Below, one piece after another: positions 19,834 through 33,348 of a stretch of DNA of 64,000 nt. The stretch covers positions 203,348,562-203,412,561 of the forward strand of contig NC_057801.1 of assembly GCF_018294505.1 (NCBI RefSeq), in the 5' to 3' direction. Source of the stretch: Triticum aestivum (taxonomy: Eukaryota; Streptophyta; Magnoliopsida; Poales; Poaceae). The notes beneath the pieces are model-generated. The model saw only the letters and a program-made list of their open reading frames with translations. It made no database searches and had not been told where the DNA came from. Every line of letters begins with the position of its first letter. Position 1 is the stretch's first letter. The translations under genes were made by a program, and so were the position numbers.

Positions 19834-22800
19834 TGTCACGCCCAATATGCGATCCTATCCTAAAGGAACTCGAAGGTCCCACCAAGGATAGAAGCGCATA
19901 TTGAAGACGCTTTTGCAAGGTGGATATCATTACATCGTACCATTACATAATAGTTGGGGATACATACAAGAGGCAAACAATGCCACATGAATACAACATC
20001 ACAATACATAAGAGAAAAATCCGACCACGGATGAAACACAAACAGAAACACAAACGACATCCAACCTACTAGCCCAGGCTGCCGACCTGGAACCTATCCC
20101 TTGAACGATGAAGCAGAAGAAGAACTCAAAACCAGCAAGCATCGCTCTCGCGTCATGCTCATCGCATAACCTGTACCTGCAAATGTTGTTGTAGTAATCT
20201 GTGAGCCACGAGGACTCAGCAATCCCATTACAATTGGGTATCAAGACTTGCAAAGCTTAATGAGTATGGAAAAGGATAAGTGGTGATGTTGCAGCAGCGT
20301 CTAAGCATATATGGTGGCTAACATACCCAAATAAGAGCGAGAAGAGACGCAAATGAAACGGTCGAGAAGCTAGAAGTGATCAAGAAATGATCCTGAAACT
20401 ACTTACATTCATACATAACCCAAAACCGTGTTCACATCACGGACTCCACCGAAAAGAGACCATCACGACTACATACGCGGTTGATGCATTTTAATTCGAA
20501 TCTGGTGTCAAGTACTCTACAACCGGACATTAACAAATTCCCATCTGCCACAGAACCGCGGGCTCGGCTCTCGAAAGTTTATACCTTGCAGGGGTGTCCC
20601 AACTTAGCCCATCACAAGCTCTCATGGACAATGAAGGATATTCCTTCTCCCAGGAAGACCCGATCAGTCTCGGAATCCCGGTTTACAAGACATTTCTACA
20701 ATGATAAAACAAGACCAGCAAAGCCGCCGATGTGCCGACAAATCCCGATAGGAGCTGCACATATCTCGTTCTCAGGGCACACTAGATGGGACAAGCTACG
20801 AGTAAAACCAACCCTCAAGTTTCCCCGAGGTGGCCCCGCAGGCTGCCCAGTTCAGACCAACACTCAAAGGTGCACTGGCCCGGGGGGGTTAAATAAAGAT
20901 GACCCTCGGGCTCTAGAAACCCAATGGAAAAAGGCTTAGGTAGGCAAATGGTAAAACCAAGGTTGGGCCTTTCTAGAGGAGTTTTATTCAAAGCGAACTA
21001 TCAAGGTGGTCCCATAAATCACCCAACCGTGTAAGGAATGCAAAATTAAGGAACATAACACTGGTATGACAGAAACTAGGGCGACAAGAGTGGAAAACAC
21101 CAGGCATAAGGCCGAGCCTTCCACCCTTTACCAAGTATATAGATGCATTAATTAAATAAGAGATATTGTGATATCTCAACATAATCATGTCCATCATGGA
21201 GCAATATTCGACTTCACCTGCAACTAACAACACTATAAGAGGGGCTAATCAAAGCAGTAACATAGCCAAGCAACGGTTTGCTAGGAAGGGTGAAAAAGGT
21301 TAGAGGCTGACATGGCAATATGGGAGGCTTGAAGAGCAAATGATAGGTAGCGCAAAATAGCGATAGACCGACACAACTAGCATAGCAATGATAGTAATGA
21401 GATCCAAGGTGACGGTCATTTTGCCTGAAATCCCGCTAGGAAGAAGAATGAGTCCATGAAGAAGACGAACGGATGAAGACGAGCAAGCGTAGTCGAACGA
21501 ATCCTCACGGTCGCAACAAAACAAGAACTATCGAGAAGGAGCACAACCCGGAAAGAAGCAAACAACAAGGTAAACACACAACACATAAACATGACAAGAT
21601 GCACAACCAAGCATGATGCTTGACAAAGGATAGATGGGTCTACTCATGGCAAGAAATGATGCAAACAAGAACAACACATCAAAGCATGTTTAAATGAGGA
21701 CGGAAACAACATATAACAAATCTGGTAAGTCCTCATATGCAAATTTTGAAATTGGTCCAGATCTGAATAAACCTTATGTTCAAGTTGTTAAACAGCAAGT
21801 TAAGATGCACCAACATGATCTACACGAAATTCTAGTCAAGTTACATATAAAGTTCATTTAGTTCGGAGCTACGGCCTAGAATATATGAGCAAAACAAGTT
21901 AACCATGGCATTGATGCAAAATGTATACAAACATCAAGCAAACACATTCAAAACATGGATGCAACAAGGTAACATGAAACTATATGCAAAATAAGCAAGT
22001 TTCATATAGAGCACACTGAAAACGGAGCAACGGTTCAACACATACACATGAAACAAGTTTAAAGGACAAGTTGTCCAAAACAGCAACTAGGCATCTAGTG
22101 AGCATCAAAACAATATGCTACAGCACCTTAACATGAAAACAAAAGGCATGGACATGATTTACATGTAAAGCATGACAAAACCTGAACACTGAGATATCTC
22201 CAGAAATCACCATAACATGCTCAAAAGGACATCGCAAGATTGGAAATAATAAAGTCCACGGACTTAGTAGAAAATCACCGAGCATGACAGAAACAACATC
22301 AGGTTGCAATGTTTAGAGCTATCAAACAACATGCTACAAGAACTTATCATGTCAAACAAAGGCATGGCATGCTATCACTAAAAGCAGTCAACAAAACTCC
22401 CTTACTGAACTTATTCCGAAGATCAACAGAAAAGATGGTAGGATCCATGCAAACATGGCAAGTGATATGACAGATTCAGAATAACAGTACATGGCAGGAA
22501 CAACGATAAGTAGGCATGTTGGTGAGCTCGTACCACTCTCCAAAGAGCATTTAATGGCATGTGAAGTCAACAAACATTAAAATGACATAATTATGAAGCT
22601 ACACATGGCAAGAGAAAGTTCATAGGGTGCATGGATCACTAGCGAAACACATAGCAAAACTGAACTTAATGTTAACAGGCTGACAACAACATTATTTAGC
22701 AACTTGAGAGCAAGCTTACAACAGGCTATAGCAGGATATAAATGCAACCAAAGGCATTGATGGATAGAGCATGGCATGTGTAACAAAACAACCTTAGTAG

Positions 22801-24651
22801 ACATCTCCAGATTATGCATAGAATGACTTGTAGTAGCAGATTTACATAGCATCATGATATAACAGATTTAGCCTAGCAAAACAGTAACAACAAGTACCCT
22901 ACTTCACGATCTTGATTCACTCACCACAAGGCACACAAAAATACATGGATTTCACCACTGTAAAGATGGCATGAATATGCTCCTAAAACATGTGGACATC
23001 ATGCTCAAAATATGCACACACAAAATGCAACGTAAATGACAAAACAGCAAGTTATAACAATCTCAGCAGGTTAACATCATTTAGCACTCTTGCAATGATG
23101 ATTATGGCATCAAGATGGACACAAACAAGCATGGCACAATGGAACAAAATTAAGAGCATCTCACAATGAACGTTTTGACATATTATACATGTGAAACGGA
23201 GGTATATGCATGAAGTTATAAGCTGACAAAGATGCACACATAACATGGATTTTCAGGGACAGTCATTTTCATGAAAAAAATAGAGCGAGCGCCTAATAAC
23301 TATTCTTCGCACTGGCAGAGGATAGGGGTTGCTCACCCATTGGGCTCAGCCCAGGACGGAGGTGAAAGTCAGGGAGGCTGGTTCTGGGCCGTGGGAGGCC
23401 GCGGGGCCCACGGGGCGATGGAGGCCCGGTTGTCCCTCTCCTCGATCCCGACTGGATTGAGGGGGGCAGGAGCAGGGTGGCGGCGCTTCATGGCTGCCGG
23501 CCGGAGGTCGCCGGCAGGTGCAGGACAAGGCGGATCCGGCCAGTTCCGGGCCGGAGGGACCCGTTTCTAGCGTCGACGAGCTGGGAGGCGACGGGTTGGA
23601 GGTGAGGAGGCCACCATGGCGCGGCTGCGGGATAGGAGAGTTGGTGCAGCTTCGCGAGGAGCAGCGGTGGCGGTTGGCGGTTGGCAGTCTAGGCGGAGGC
23701 GAGGTCGGGCACCGGCAGTGGTTGGGTCGAGGCGGCGGGAAAGGCGCGAGGCTCCGGCGAGCAGAGCGGGTGGCGGAGCTCTGGTGCGGGAGGCACTCGG
23801 GATCGGGCGGCGACGACGCATGCGGGCTCGCTCGGGCCCCGAATGGGCTCGGGCGGGCCCTGATCTGGGCCAGAAGGGCCGTCGGTGGGAGAGGGAGGCA
23901 GGGGCGCGCGGGAAGGCCACCTGGCGGCTCCCGAGTGGTTGGAGGAGGTGGCTGCGGTGGCGCAGGCCATTTGGGCGGCGACAAGTGGCGGTGGGGAAGA
24001 GGGCCGGTGCAGAATTCGAGGAGGAAGGTGGAAGGCTGCGGCTGGAGGTTAGGGGTAGGGTTAGGATGCCCAACAATGGACTAGGGTGTCCATATATAGC
24101 AGATTTGCTAGGGTTAGCGGGGTTTTAGGAGCTTTTCGGGGCCTCAAATCGCCATCGGCGGCTCCGGATCGGAGGAGGTTTAGCTGAGGGGGTAGATGGG
24201 CTGTGAAGAGAGGATTTGGGCTGAGAGGAGAGAAGAGTAGTGCAGCCCGGTGGTAGTTTCGGAGCCCAAAATGTCCGATGAATACACCGGCTATAATGCG
24301 GCTGTATGTTTAACTATTGGGCTATCAAACGAGCTCCGAATGCGACAAAACTTGGTGGGCGGTCTAAATACACTATCACAAGACCGGACGCCAACTTTCA
24401 CCCCATTCCGAGAGCATTTTTATGCCACTTATAAAATAATATTTCGGAGGTATCGCGGGCGCATGCGAGTGTGGTTGGGCTCAGAACGGACAGCGGAAAG
24501 AACTGGGACGACCCGGACGAATGAGTGTTTTCAAAAACATGCAGATGAAATGCAGATGATGACATGGTAAAATGCAACACGCAAGCAAATGACATGGCAA
24601 CAACGATGAATAGCTGGAGGACACCTGGCGCATCGGATCCGGGGCATTACA
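19834..24651 (-). repeat. Element B 3' LTR (left copy)
   Basis: This is 4818 bp. In minus-strand order: TGTAATGCCCC end (24651), TATA box (24091-24099), GC-rich block to about 23336, a strong splice-donor-like GTGAGC, a long AT-rich stretch full of CATG words, a G-run (near 20881), and the terminus GGGCGTGACA at 19834. Frames in 23346-24128 on both strands are GC-driven and are not conserved as proteins between the two LTRs. Confidence 0.85.
24091..24099 (-). promoter_or_regulatory. LTR TATA box of element B, left copy
   Basis: CCATATATAGC (plus) reads GCTATATATGG on the minus strand. The same motif is at 31230-31238 in the right LTR. It precedes the GC-rich block transcribed leftward. Confidence 0.5.
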
Positions 24652-27116
24652 ACTCTCCTCCACTAATAAGAGATCTCGTCCCGAGATCTTAGGAACGAGA
24701 CAGAAGAGAAAGAGGAAGAGGTGAAGTAAGACCGCAAGAGAGAAGATGAACAAAGTCGAGAGCACTCAGTTAGAAAAGATGAACGGCGAAAATGACGAGA
24801 ACCAAATGCTCATGGAAACAAGATAGACTCTGAAACCACTCCGGTTAGAACAAGATAAAAAAGGAATAAGAGAGAAAGAATTTAGGTAGCACTCCGACTG
24901 AAAATGGAAGGATTATAACATGAACTTCACCCAATGAGATGGCACTTGACGAGATGAACAATGCAATGCCTCTGGAATAATTGAAAGAATTGAATGAAAA
25001 GAACTTAGAAGGAAGGATTAAATGGAGTTGTTGAGAAAAATCAACAACGAAAGAATAAGCTTGTTGTGGACTTATAAAAAAAAGTCAAAACTTGAGGTGA
25101 AATTATACCACAACCAATGTCTGAAAAGCTGAGAAGAACGAAGAAATGCAAAACTCCACTTTAGGAGAAAACGGAGATTTATTTGCACTTCGAGACACGA
25201 GAAGAAAAGATACTTGAACTCCCCCAATAAGAATCTTGATGAACTCTTTAAGAATGAATTAAATCATGAATAGCCACCATGAAGAACTCCGGTGACAAAA
25301 GGATGATGAGATAGAATGAAGGAAGAAAGAATAAGATGAGCCTTGCGGTGATTTAGATGGAGGTTCCGACGAAATGGCCGAGGAAATTTGAACTCCGAAA
25401 AAGAAAAGATGAGAACACTTGGAACTAGAATTTATTCATCAAGAACAAACTCCGAAGGAAGGCATTACTCACTTGGATGAAATAAGAATAAGATTTATTG
25501 TATGCTTATCCTTCATCAAATTTAATTGATGATAAATGAATTTTCCATACTACTTATTCTTGTTGAAAAGGATTAATAGGGGTATAGCACAAAACTTGAG
25601 AAAGTCTTCATGAACCACCGGTAGGATTGGAAAGAACGAATGAATTAATATGATAATCAAAGAAAAAGAATCTTGAACGAACCACCGTAAGAATTATACA
25701 ATGACTGATGAAAGAGAATGAACCACCGGGAAGAATTAGAAGAACAAATATGCTTGAGGGGATTTAGATGCAAAAGAACGGGAAGAACTCGAACTGATTA
25801 AAGATCATTGGAACGAAGCGCTAGGATAATTGGATAACGGTAGCTGAATTGTGAGGATGAAGAATTCTTCTGGAATGATGGCCTCCGGTGAAAAGAAACG
25901 GGAAAAACAACTTCTCACATACTCCGGATGGTTAAGAAAATAATATTTGATAATTGGAATAATTTGCGAGGATAACATGAAGCTAGAACCACGAATCTTC
26001 GAGAGAACGGGCAAGATTGAGAGGAAAACTCTTCTTCGATCTTCAAATGACGACGGAAAACACCACCAAAAATTATTAAGATACTCCGGGAGAATGAGAA
26101 GAGCAAAGGTTGAATCAATCATGAAAAGAATTGAAATCAATTTTGAAAAGGCATGTGACTGATGGATTCCATACTTACGTCATACGTTGAAAAGAATTTG
26201 AGAATGACTCCGGGAAAATTAGAAGAGTCAGGTAAGATCCTGGGAAAAGACATGTGGGTTAGGGCCCACTAAAAGAAAACACTGTTGAAAAGGATTGTTG
26301 AACAGATAAATGATGCACTGGAACAATTGAAATATTTGAAAGAGGTGACAACCTCAAATTAATTCAAGCACAGACGAATCTCCTGAGATGTCATCAGCAC
26401 TCCGGAAGGATAAACTGGCGAGAGGCAGACGTGAAAGGAGAACACTTGATCCAAGGAAAAGAATGTGATCAACCCGAAAAACTTGAATTGAGTCCACCGG
26501 AAAAGAGATGAAGAATGTCAAACAAAAGAGAATTCACCTGTTGAAACAATTGACGAAAGACTGAAGAGGATCCACACGAATGAAATTGATGCTCAAAACA
26601 GACTCTGGCTCCGGGAAGAAGAGGGTGGGAGGGCGGGAAAACAAAGGCAACTTGGAAGGGGGAAAATCGATGAATAACTTCAAGAGGAAACAACGGTTGA
26701 AAGAATGCAAATGCTTCGCACGATTAGGGTGGATACTCGATTTCGGACTCCGGCTCCGAGAAGAAAAAAAAGGGGTGGGTGGGTGGAAAAAAGAAAACAA
26801 CTAAGGATTGAACTTGGCAACGATGAAGAGGCTTGAGTCAACTTGACGAGAAATGCACCGGATGCAAATAGCTGAGGAACAACGATCGAATAACCAACTG
26901 CGTGACCCTAAAGAAAATTTGAAGGGGAAGAGGAGTAAGTCAAAACACCTACGTCAAGATTCCTCACCAGAGTGACGAAGGGGCCGAGGAGTAAAAAGAA
27001 TTCCTACTCTCCAATATAACTAGACTCCGAAAAAACAATTTTCTTCTAGACTCGACAACGGCCAAACTACACGATCAAGGGGGCTCCTATAGTCGGTCGA
27101 GGCTCTGATACCAACT
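24652..27116 (-). other. Non-coding internal domain of LARD B
   Basis: This is 2465 bp, purine-rich on the plus strand, with many GAA/GAATGA words and stops in all frames. The end next to the left LTR (24652-24667, ACTCTCCTCCACTAAT) is the polypurine tract read on the minus strand (AGTGGAGGAGAGT). The same tract is found before the 3' LTR of element E, and the internal text is recognisably homologous to E's internal domain on the opposite strand. LARD internal domains are conserved as RNA, not protein. Confidence 0.75.
27101..27113 (-). promoter_or_regulatory. Primer-binding site of element B
   Basis: Plus GGCTCTGATACCA is minus TGGTATCAGAGCC, three bases inside the 5' LTR end. It is complementary to initiator tRNA-Met, the same site as in elements A and E. 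Confidence 0.85.
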
Positions 27117-30100
27117 TGTCACGCCCAATATGCGACCCTATCCTAAAGGAACTCGAAGGTCCCACCAAGGATAGAAGCGCATATTGAAAACGCTTTTGCA
27201 AGGTGGATATCATTACATCGTACCATTACATAATAGTTGGGGATACATACAAGAGGCAAACAATGCCACATGAATACAACATCACAATACATAAGAGCAA
27301 CATCCGACTACGGATGAAACCCAAATAGAAACTCAAACGACATCCACCCTGCTAGCCCAGGCTGCCGGCCTAGAACCTATCCCCTGAACGACGAAGCAGA
27401 AGAATAACTCAAAACTAGCAAGCATCGCTCTCGTGTAATGATCATCGCATAACCTGTACCTGCAACTGTTGTTGTAGTAATCCGCGAGCCACAAGGACTC
27501 AGCAATCCATTACCATGGTATCAAGACTAGCAAAGCTGAATGAGTATGGAAAAGGATAAGTGGTGAGGTTGCAGCAGCGTCTAAGCATATATGGTGGCTA
27601 ACATACGAAAATAAGAGCGAGAAGAGAAGCAAACGGAACGGTCGAGAAGCTAGAAGTGTTCAAGAAGTGATCCTGAAACTACTTACGTTCATACATGCCC
27701 CAAAACCGTGTTCACTTCCCAGACTCCGCCGAAAAGAGACCATCATAGCTACACACGCGGTTGATGCGTTTTAATTTGAATCTAGTGTCAAGTACTCTAC
27801 AGCCAGACATTAACAAATTCCCATCTGCCACATAACTGCGGGCACGGCTCTCGAAAGTTTATACCCTGCAGGGGTGACCCAACTTAGCCCATCACAAGCT
27901 CTCACGGTCAATGAAGGATATTCCTTCTCCCAGGAAGACCCGGTCAGTCTTGGAATCCCGGTTTACAAGACATTTCGACAATGGTAAAACAAGACCAGCA
28001 AAGCCACCCATTGTGCCGACAAATGCCGATAGGAGCTGCACATATCTCGTTCTCAGGGCACACCGGATGGCACAAGCTACGAGTAAAACCAACCCTCAAG
28101 TTTCCCCAAGGTGGCCCCGCAGGTTGCCTAGTTTGGACCAACACTCGAAGGAGCACTGGCCCGGGGGGGGGGGGGGGGGAAATAAAGATGACCCTCGGGC
28201 TCCGGAAACCCAAGGGAAAAAGGCTTAGGTAGGCAAATGGTAAAACCAAGGTTGGGCCTTGCTGGAGGAGTTTTATTCAAAGTGAACTGTCAAGGGGGTC
28301 CCATAAATCACCCAACCGCTTAACAAACGCAAAATCAAGGAACATAACACCGGTATGACGGAAACTAGGGCGGCAAGAGAGGAACAAAACACCAGGCATA
28401 AGGCAGAGCCTTCCACCCTTTACCAAGTATATAGATGCATTAATTAAATAAGAGATATTGTGATATCCCAACATAATCCTGTCCATCATGGAGCAATCTT
28501 CGATTTCACCTACAACTAAGAACGCTATAAGAGGGGCTGAGCAAAGCGGTAACATAGCCAAGCAACGGTTTGCTAGGAAGGGTGAAAAAGGTTAGAGGCT
28601 GACATGGCAATTTGGGAGGCTTGAAGAGCAAATGATAGGTAGCGCAGCATAGCGATAGACCGAAGAAACTAGCATAGCAATGATAGCAATGAGATCCAAG
28701 GTGATGGTCATCTTGCCTGAAATCCCGCTAGGAATAAGAACGAGTCCATGAAGAAGATGAACGGACGAAGGCGAGCCAAGCGTAGTTGAACGAATCCTCA
28801 CGGTCGCAACGAAACAGGAACTATCGAGAAGGAGCACAACCCGGAAAGAAGCAAACAAAAAGGTAAACACACAACACATAAACATGACAAGATGCACAAC
28901 CAAGCATGACGCGTGACAAAGGCTAGATGAGGCTACTCATGGAAAGAGATGATGCAAACAAGAACAACACATCAAAGCAAGTTTAAATGAGGCCAGAAAC
29001 AACATATAACAAATCCGGATCTGAATAAAAGTTATGTTCAAGTTGTTAAGTAGCAAGTTAAGATGCACAAGATGATCTACACGAAATTCTAGTCAAGTTA
29101 CATATAAAGTTCATTTAGTTCGGAGCTACGGCCTAGAAGATATGAGCAAAACAAGTTAACCATGGTATTGATGCAAAATACATACAAACATCAAGCAAAC
29201 ACATTCAAAACATGGATGCAACAAGGTAACATGAAACTATATGCAAAATTAAGCAAGTTTCATATAGAGCACACTCAAAACGGAGCAACGGTTCAACACA
29301 TACACATGAAACAAGTTTAAAGGACAAGCTGTCCAAAGCAACAACTAGGCATCTAGCAAGCATCAAAATAATATGCTACAGCACCTCAACATAATAACAA
29401 AAGGCATGGGCATGAAGTACAGGTAAAGCATGACAAAACATGAACACTGAGCTATCTCTAGCAATCACTATAACATGCTCAAAAGGACATGGCAAGATTG
29501 CAAATAATAATAGTTCATAGACTCAGCAAAAATTTATTGAGCATGACAGAAATAACATCAGGTTGCAATGTTTAAAGCTATCAAACAACATGCTACAGGA
29601 ACTTATCATGGCAAACAAAGGCATGTCATGCTATTACTAGAAGCAATCAACAAAACTCCCTTACTGAACTTATTCCGAAGATCAATAGAAAAGATGGTAG
29701 GAACCATGCAAACATGGCAAGTGATATGACAGATTCAGAATAACAGTACATGGCAGGAACAACGATAAGTAGGCATGTTGGTGAGCTTGTACCACTCTCC
29801 ATAGAGCATTTCATGGCATGTGAAGTCAACCAAGAGTAAGATGACATAATTATGAAGCTACACATGACAAGATCAAGTTCATAGGGTGTATGGATCACTA
29901 GCAAAACACATGGCAAAACTGAACTTAATGTTAACAGGCTGACAGCATCATTATTTTGCAACTTGAAAGCAAGATTACAATAGGCTACAGCAGGCTATAA
30001 ATGCAACCAAGGGCATTGATGTATAGAGCATGACATGAGTACCACAACATCCTTAGTAAACATCTCCAGATTATGCATAGAATGACTTGTAGCAGCAGGT

Positions 30101-31790
30101 TTACATAGCATCATGATATAACAGATTTAGCCTAGCAAAATAGTAACAACAAGTACCCTACTTCACGAGCTTGATGCACTTACAACAAGGCACAAAAAAA
30201 TACATGGAGTGCACCACTGTAAAGATGGCATGAATATGCTCCTAAAACATGTAGACATCATGCTCAAAAGATGCACACACACAAAAGGCAACGAAAATGA
30301 CAAAACAGCAAGTTATAACAGTCTCAGCAGGTTAACATCATTTAGCACTCTTGCAACAATGATTATGGCATCAAGATGGACACAAACAAGCATGACACAA
30401 TGGAACAAAATTAAGAGCATCTCACAATGAACGTTTTGACATATTATACATGTGAAACGGAGGTATATGCATGAAGTTATAAGCTGACAAAGATGCACAC
30501 ATAACATGGATTTTCAGGGACAGTCATTTTCATAAAAAAATAGAGCGAGCGCGGGCGGGGGATAGGGGTTGCTCACCCGTTGGGCTCGGCCCAGGACAGA
30601 GGTGAAAGTCGGGCGGGCCGGTTCTGGGCCGTGGGAGGCCGCGGGGCCCACGGGGCGATGGAGGCCCGGTTGTCCCTCTCCTCGATCCCGACTGGATCGA
30701 CGGAGGCAGGAGCGTCGGCGCTTCATGGCTGCCGGCCGGAGGTCGCCGGCGGGTGCGGGACAGGGCGGATCTGGCCGGATCCGGGCCGGAGCCTCACGCA
30801 TTTCCCGCCGCCTTGACCCAACCGACCCAACCGCTCGGCTTGCAGGCGCTCGTCGGTGCGGTTGGGTCAAGGCGGCGGGAAATGCGCGAGGTTCCGGCGA
30901 GCAGAGCGGGCGAAGGAGCTCTGGTGCAGGAGGCACTCGAGATCGGGCGGCGGTGGCGCATGCGGGCTCGCTCGGGCCCTGAATGGGCTTGGGCGGGCCC
31001 CGATCTGGGCCTGAAGGGCCGGCGGCGGGAGAGGGAGGCAGTGCGCGCGGGAAGGCCACCTGGCGGCTCCTGAGTGGTTGGAGGAGGTGGATGCGGTGGT
31101 GCAGGCCATTTTGGCGGTGACAAGTGACGGCAGGGGAGAGGGCCGGTGCAGAAATCGAGGAGGAGGGTGGGAGGTTGGGGCTGGAGGTTAGGGGTAGGGT
31201 TAGGATGCCCAAAAATGGACTAGGGTGTCCATATATAGCAGATTTCCTAGGGTTAGGGGGGTTTTAGTAGCATTTCGGGGCCTCAAATCGCCATCGGATG
31301 GCTCCGGATCGGAGGGGGTTTAGCTGAGGGGGTAGATGGGCTGTGAAGAGAGGATTTGGGCTGAGAGGAGAGAAGAGTAGTGCAGCCCGGTGGCAGTTTC
31401 GGATCCCGGAACGTCCGATGAATACACCGGCTATAATGTGGTTGTATGTTTAACGATTAGGCTATCAAACGAGCTCCGAATGCGGCGAAACTTGGCGGGC
31501 GGTCTACCTACACTATCACAAGACTGCACGCCAACTTTCACCATATTCCGAGAAAATTTTATGCCACTTATAAAATAATATTTCGGAGGTGCCGCGAGCG
31601 CGTGTGAGTGTGGTTGGGCTCAGAACGGACAAAGGAAAGAACTGGGAGGACCCGGACGAATGCAAGTTTTGAAAAACATGCAGATGAAATGCATATGATG
31701 ACATGGCAAAATGCAACATGCAAGCAAATGACATGGCAACAACGAAGAATAGTTGTAGGACACCTGGCACATCGGATCCGGGGTGTTACA
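27117..31790 (-). repeat. Element B 5' LTR (right copy)
   Basis: This is 4674 bp and close to the left copy except for substitutions and a rearranged GC-rich block at about 30780-30900. The G-run near 28163-28179 is much longer than in the left copy. TATA box at 31230-31238 and donor-like GTGAGC at 30576 (minus) are conserved. No gene. Confidence 0.85.
30792..30891. repeat. Inverted repeat, arms 33 nt, in LTR of B
   Basis: Positions 30797-30824 are the exact reverse complement of 30859-30886 (28 nt). Extending each arm to 30792 and 30891 adds five pairs with one mismatch. The loop is 34 nt. The left LTR of the same element has only the right arm (near 23725-23760) with different sequence to its left, so the left arm is a new, inverted copy. 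Confidence 0.85.
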
Positions 31791-32217
31791 ATACATGTGT
31801 GAATACATAGACAAACATAATGTCACTAGTATGCCTCTACTTGACTAGCTCGTTGAATCAAAGATGGTTAAGTTTCCTAGCCATAGACATGAGTTGTCAT
31901 TTGATTAACGGGATCACATCATTGGAGAATGATGTGATTGACTTGACCCATTCCGTTAGCTTCGCACTTGATCGTTTAGTATATTGCTATTGCTTTCTTC
32001 ATGACTTATACATGTTCCTATGACTATGAGATTATGCAACTCCCGTTTACCGGAGGAACACTTTGTGTGCTACCAAACTTCACAACGTAACTGGTTGATT
32101 ATGAAGGTGCTCTCAGGTGTCTCCGAAGGTACTTGTTGAGTTGGCATATTTCAAGATTAGGATTTGTCACTCCGATTGTCGGAGAGGTATCTCTGGGCCC
32201 TCTCGGTAATGCACATC
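31791..32217 (+). repeat. Element A 3' LTR, part 2
   Basis: This resumes A's LTR after B (ATACATGTGTGAATACATAG) and matches 13008-13433 of the 5' LTR. It ends with ACATC (32213-32217), the target duplicated by solo LTR C. Confidence 0.85.
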
Positions 32218-33343
32218 TGTCGGAGTAATGGGCCACATGTAGGCTCACCCGAGTCCCTGAATTTATCAAGACTTTAGGCTAGCTCCGCCTAGCTGGGCCC
32301 CAAGCTGAAGCTCCGCCCTCTAGGGCTGGCTGGCTCAACGGCCGGCTACCATAGGGCGGCCAACTCTAGCCTACGACACTACGAGTGCCCGGCTCCAGCC
32401 GGCCGGCCTCCAGAGAGAGCGGCGTCAGGCAGGTGGCCACCTCACGGCCTCAGAACAACCGAGCCCCCATCAACAGTACAAGCTAGAGCATGGCTATAGT
32501 GGAGCACGTCATCCCTGACGTACGGGACAGTCATGGCTACAGGGCTCCGTACAGGTGGATATCTCCACACGGCGAGGCACTGTACCATGTCTCCCTGACG
32601 TCGCTCCAAGCAGGCGGAACCCTTTTCCCCACGATGGCCTGTCGGTACGGCCTGCCAGCCGCATGCCCTACTAGGCAGAGACACCGCCGAAGGCGGCGGA
32701 CGCCCGATCAGTCGGGCTTGGGAAGGGCCGGCCTCCAGCAGGCAGCCGTCCCTTGCCCCGATGCAAGCGCGCCATTAACCTTATGAGACCCGGTGTGGCT
32801 ACAGTAACTGCCCGCTAGCTGGCGGGACTGTAGCCACGATAAGGTGACCAAGCCCTCGTCATGGACAGCACGGCTATAGTAGGCAGCCACCAACCATCCG
32901 GCGGGGCCCACTAGGCGGCGGGCCCCAGTAGTCAGCGGAGAAGCCGGAGGCTGAAGACGCTGACAGACGGGCCCCAGCAGCCGGCCCGACTACCATTGTA
33001 CCCCTGGGGGCAGGCCTATATAAGCCCCCCAGGCCACCCGTGCAAAGGGTTCCATCTCTGATAGAACTAGCCAGTTACCTAGGGCAGGGAAAAGCTAGCC
33101 TTGCCTTCTCCTACCTCTAGACACAGCTCAAGGAGCACCTTGTATCACTAGTGCCTTAGTGATCATGCAGAGACCCCGCTGAGCGGGAGTAGGGGTATTA
33201 TCTCCACGGAGAGCCCCCAACCTGGGTAAAGTTCGTCGGCGTACGTGTCTACGCCTTCTCCCGCTTCCAGGCAACGGCGACGTTCTACTCGCTCCCACCA
33301 TGATAAGCCATCCTTTGGCATATGTCGCACCCAACCCCCAACA
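32218..33343 (+). mobile_element. Element C: solo LTR with perfect TSD
   Basis: This 1126-bp sequence starts TGTCGGAGTAATGGG and ends CCCCCAACA, flanked by ACATC on both sides (32213-32217, 33344-33348). The empty site is seen in the 5' LTR of element A (GCACATCACTATAAGCC). There is no primer site or internal sequence, so it is a solo LTR. It is GC-rich, has a TATA-like CTATATAAGCCC near 33015 and ends with a Tat-type leader style. It may belong to the same family as element D, but this cannot be settled because D's own LTRs are not in the window. Confidence 0.85.
33015..33023 (+). promoter_or_regulatory. LTR TATA box of solo LTR C
   Basis: GGCCTATATAAGCCCCCC lies about 325 bp before the end of the LTR, a typical plant LTR promoter position. 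Confidence 0.55.
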
Positions 33344-33348
33344 ACATC

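Larger units (their letters stand above)
19834..31790 (-). mobile_element. Element B: Sukkula-like LARD, minus strand
   Basis: This is a large retrotransposon derivative 11,957 bp long with LTRs of 4818 bp (19834-24651) and 4674 bp (27117-31790) around only 2465 bp of internal, non-coding DNA. On the minus strand the LTR starts TGTAAC/TGTAAT and ends GGGCGTGACA, followed by AGT and the primer site TGGTATCAGAGCC (27101-27113, minus). LTR terminus and architecture match the barley LARD Sukkula as I know it. Flanks are GTACT on the left and ATACA on the right, each one change from GTACA, the uninterrupted target in the 5' LTR of element A. No Gag or Pol motif occurs, so it depends on proteins in trans. 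Confidence 0.85.

Noticed and set aside
23346..24128. Several long ORFs on both strands (up to 212 aa) in the LTR of B
   Set aside because: The block is very GC-rich, so stops are rare in all frames. Products are low-complexity Pro/Arg/Ala/Gly, and the frames are not kept in the second LTR.
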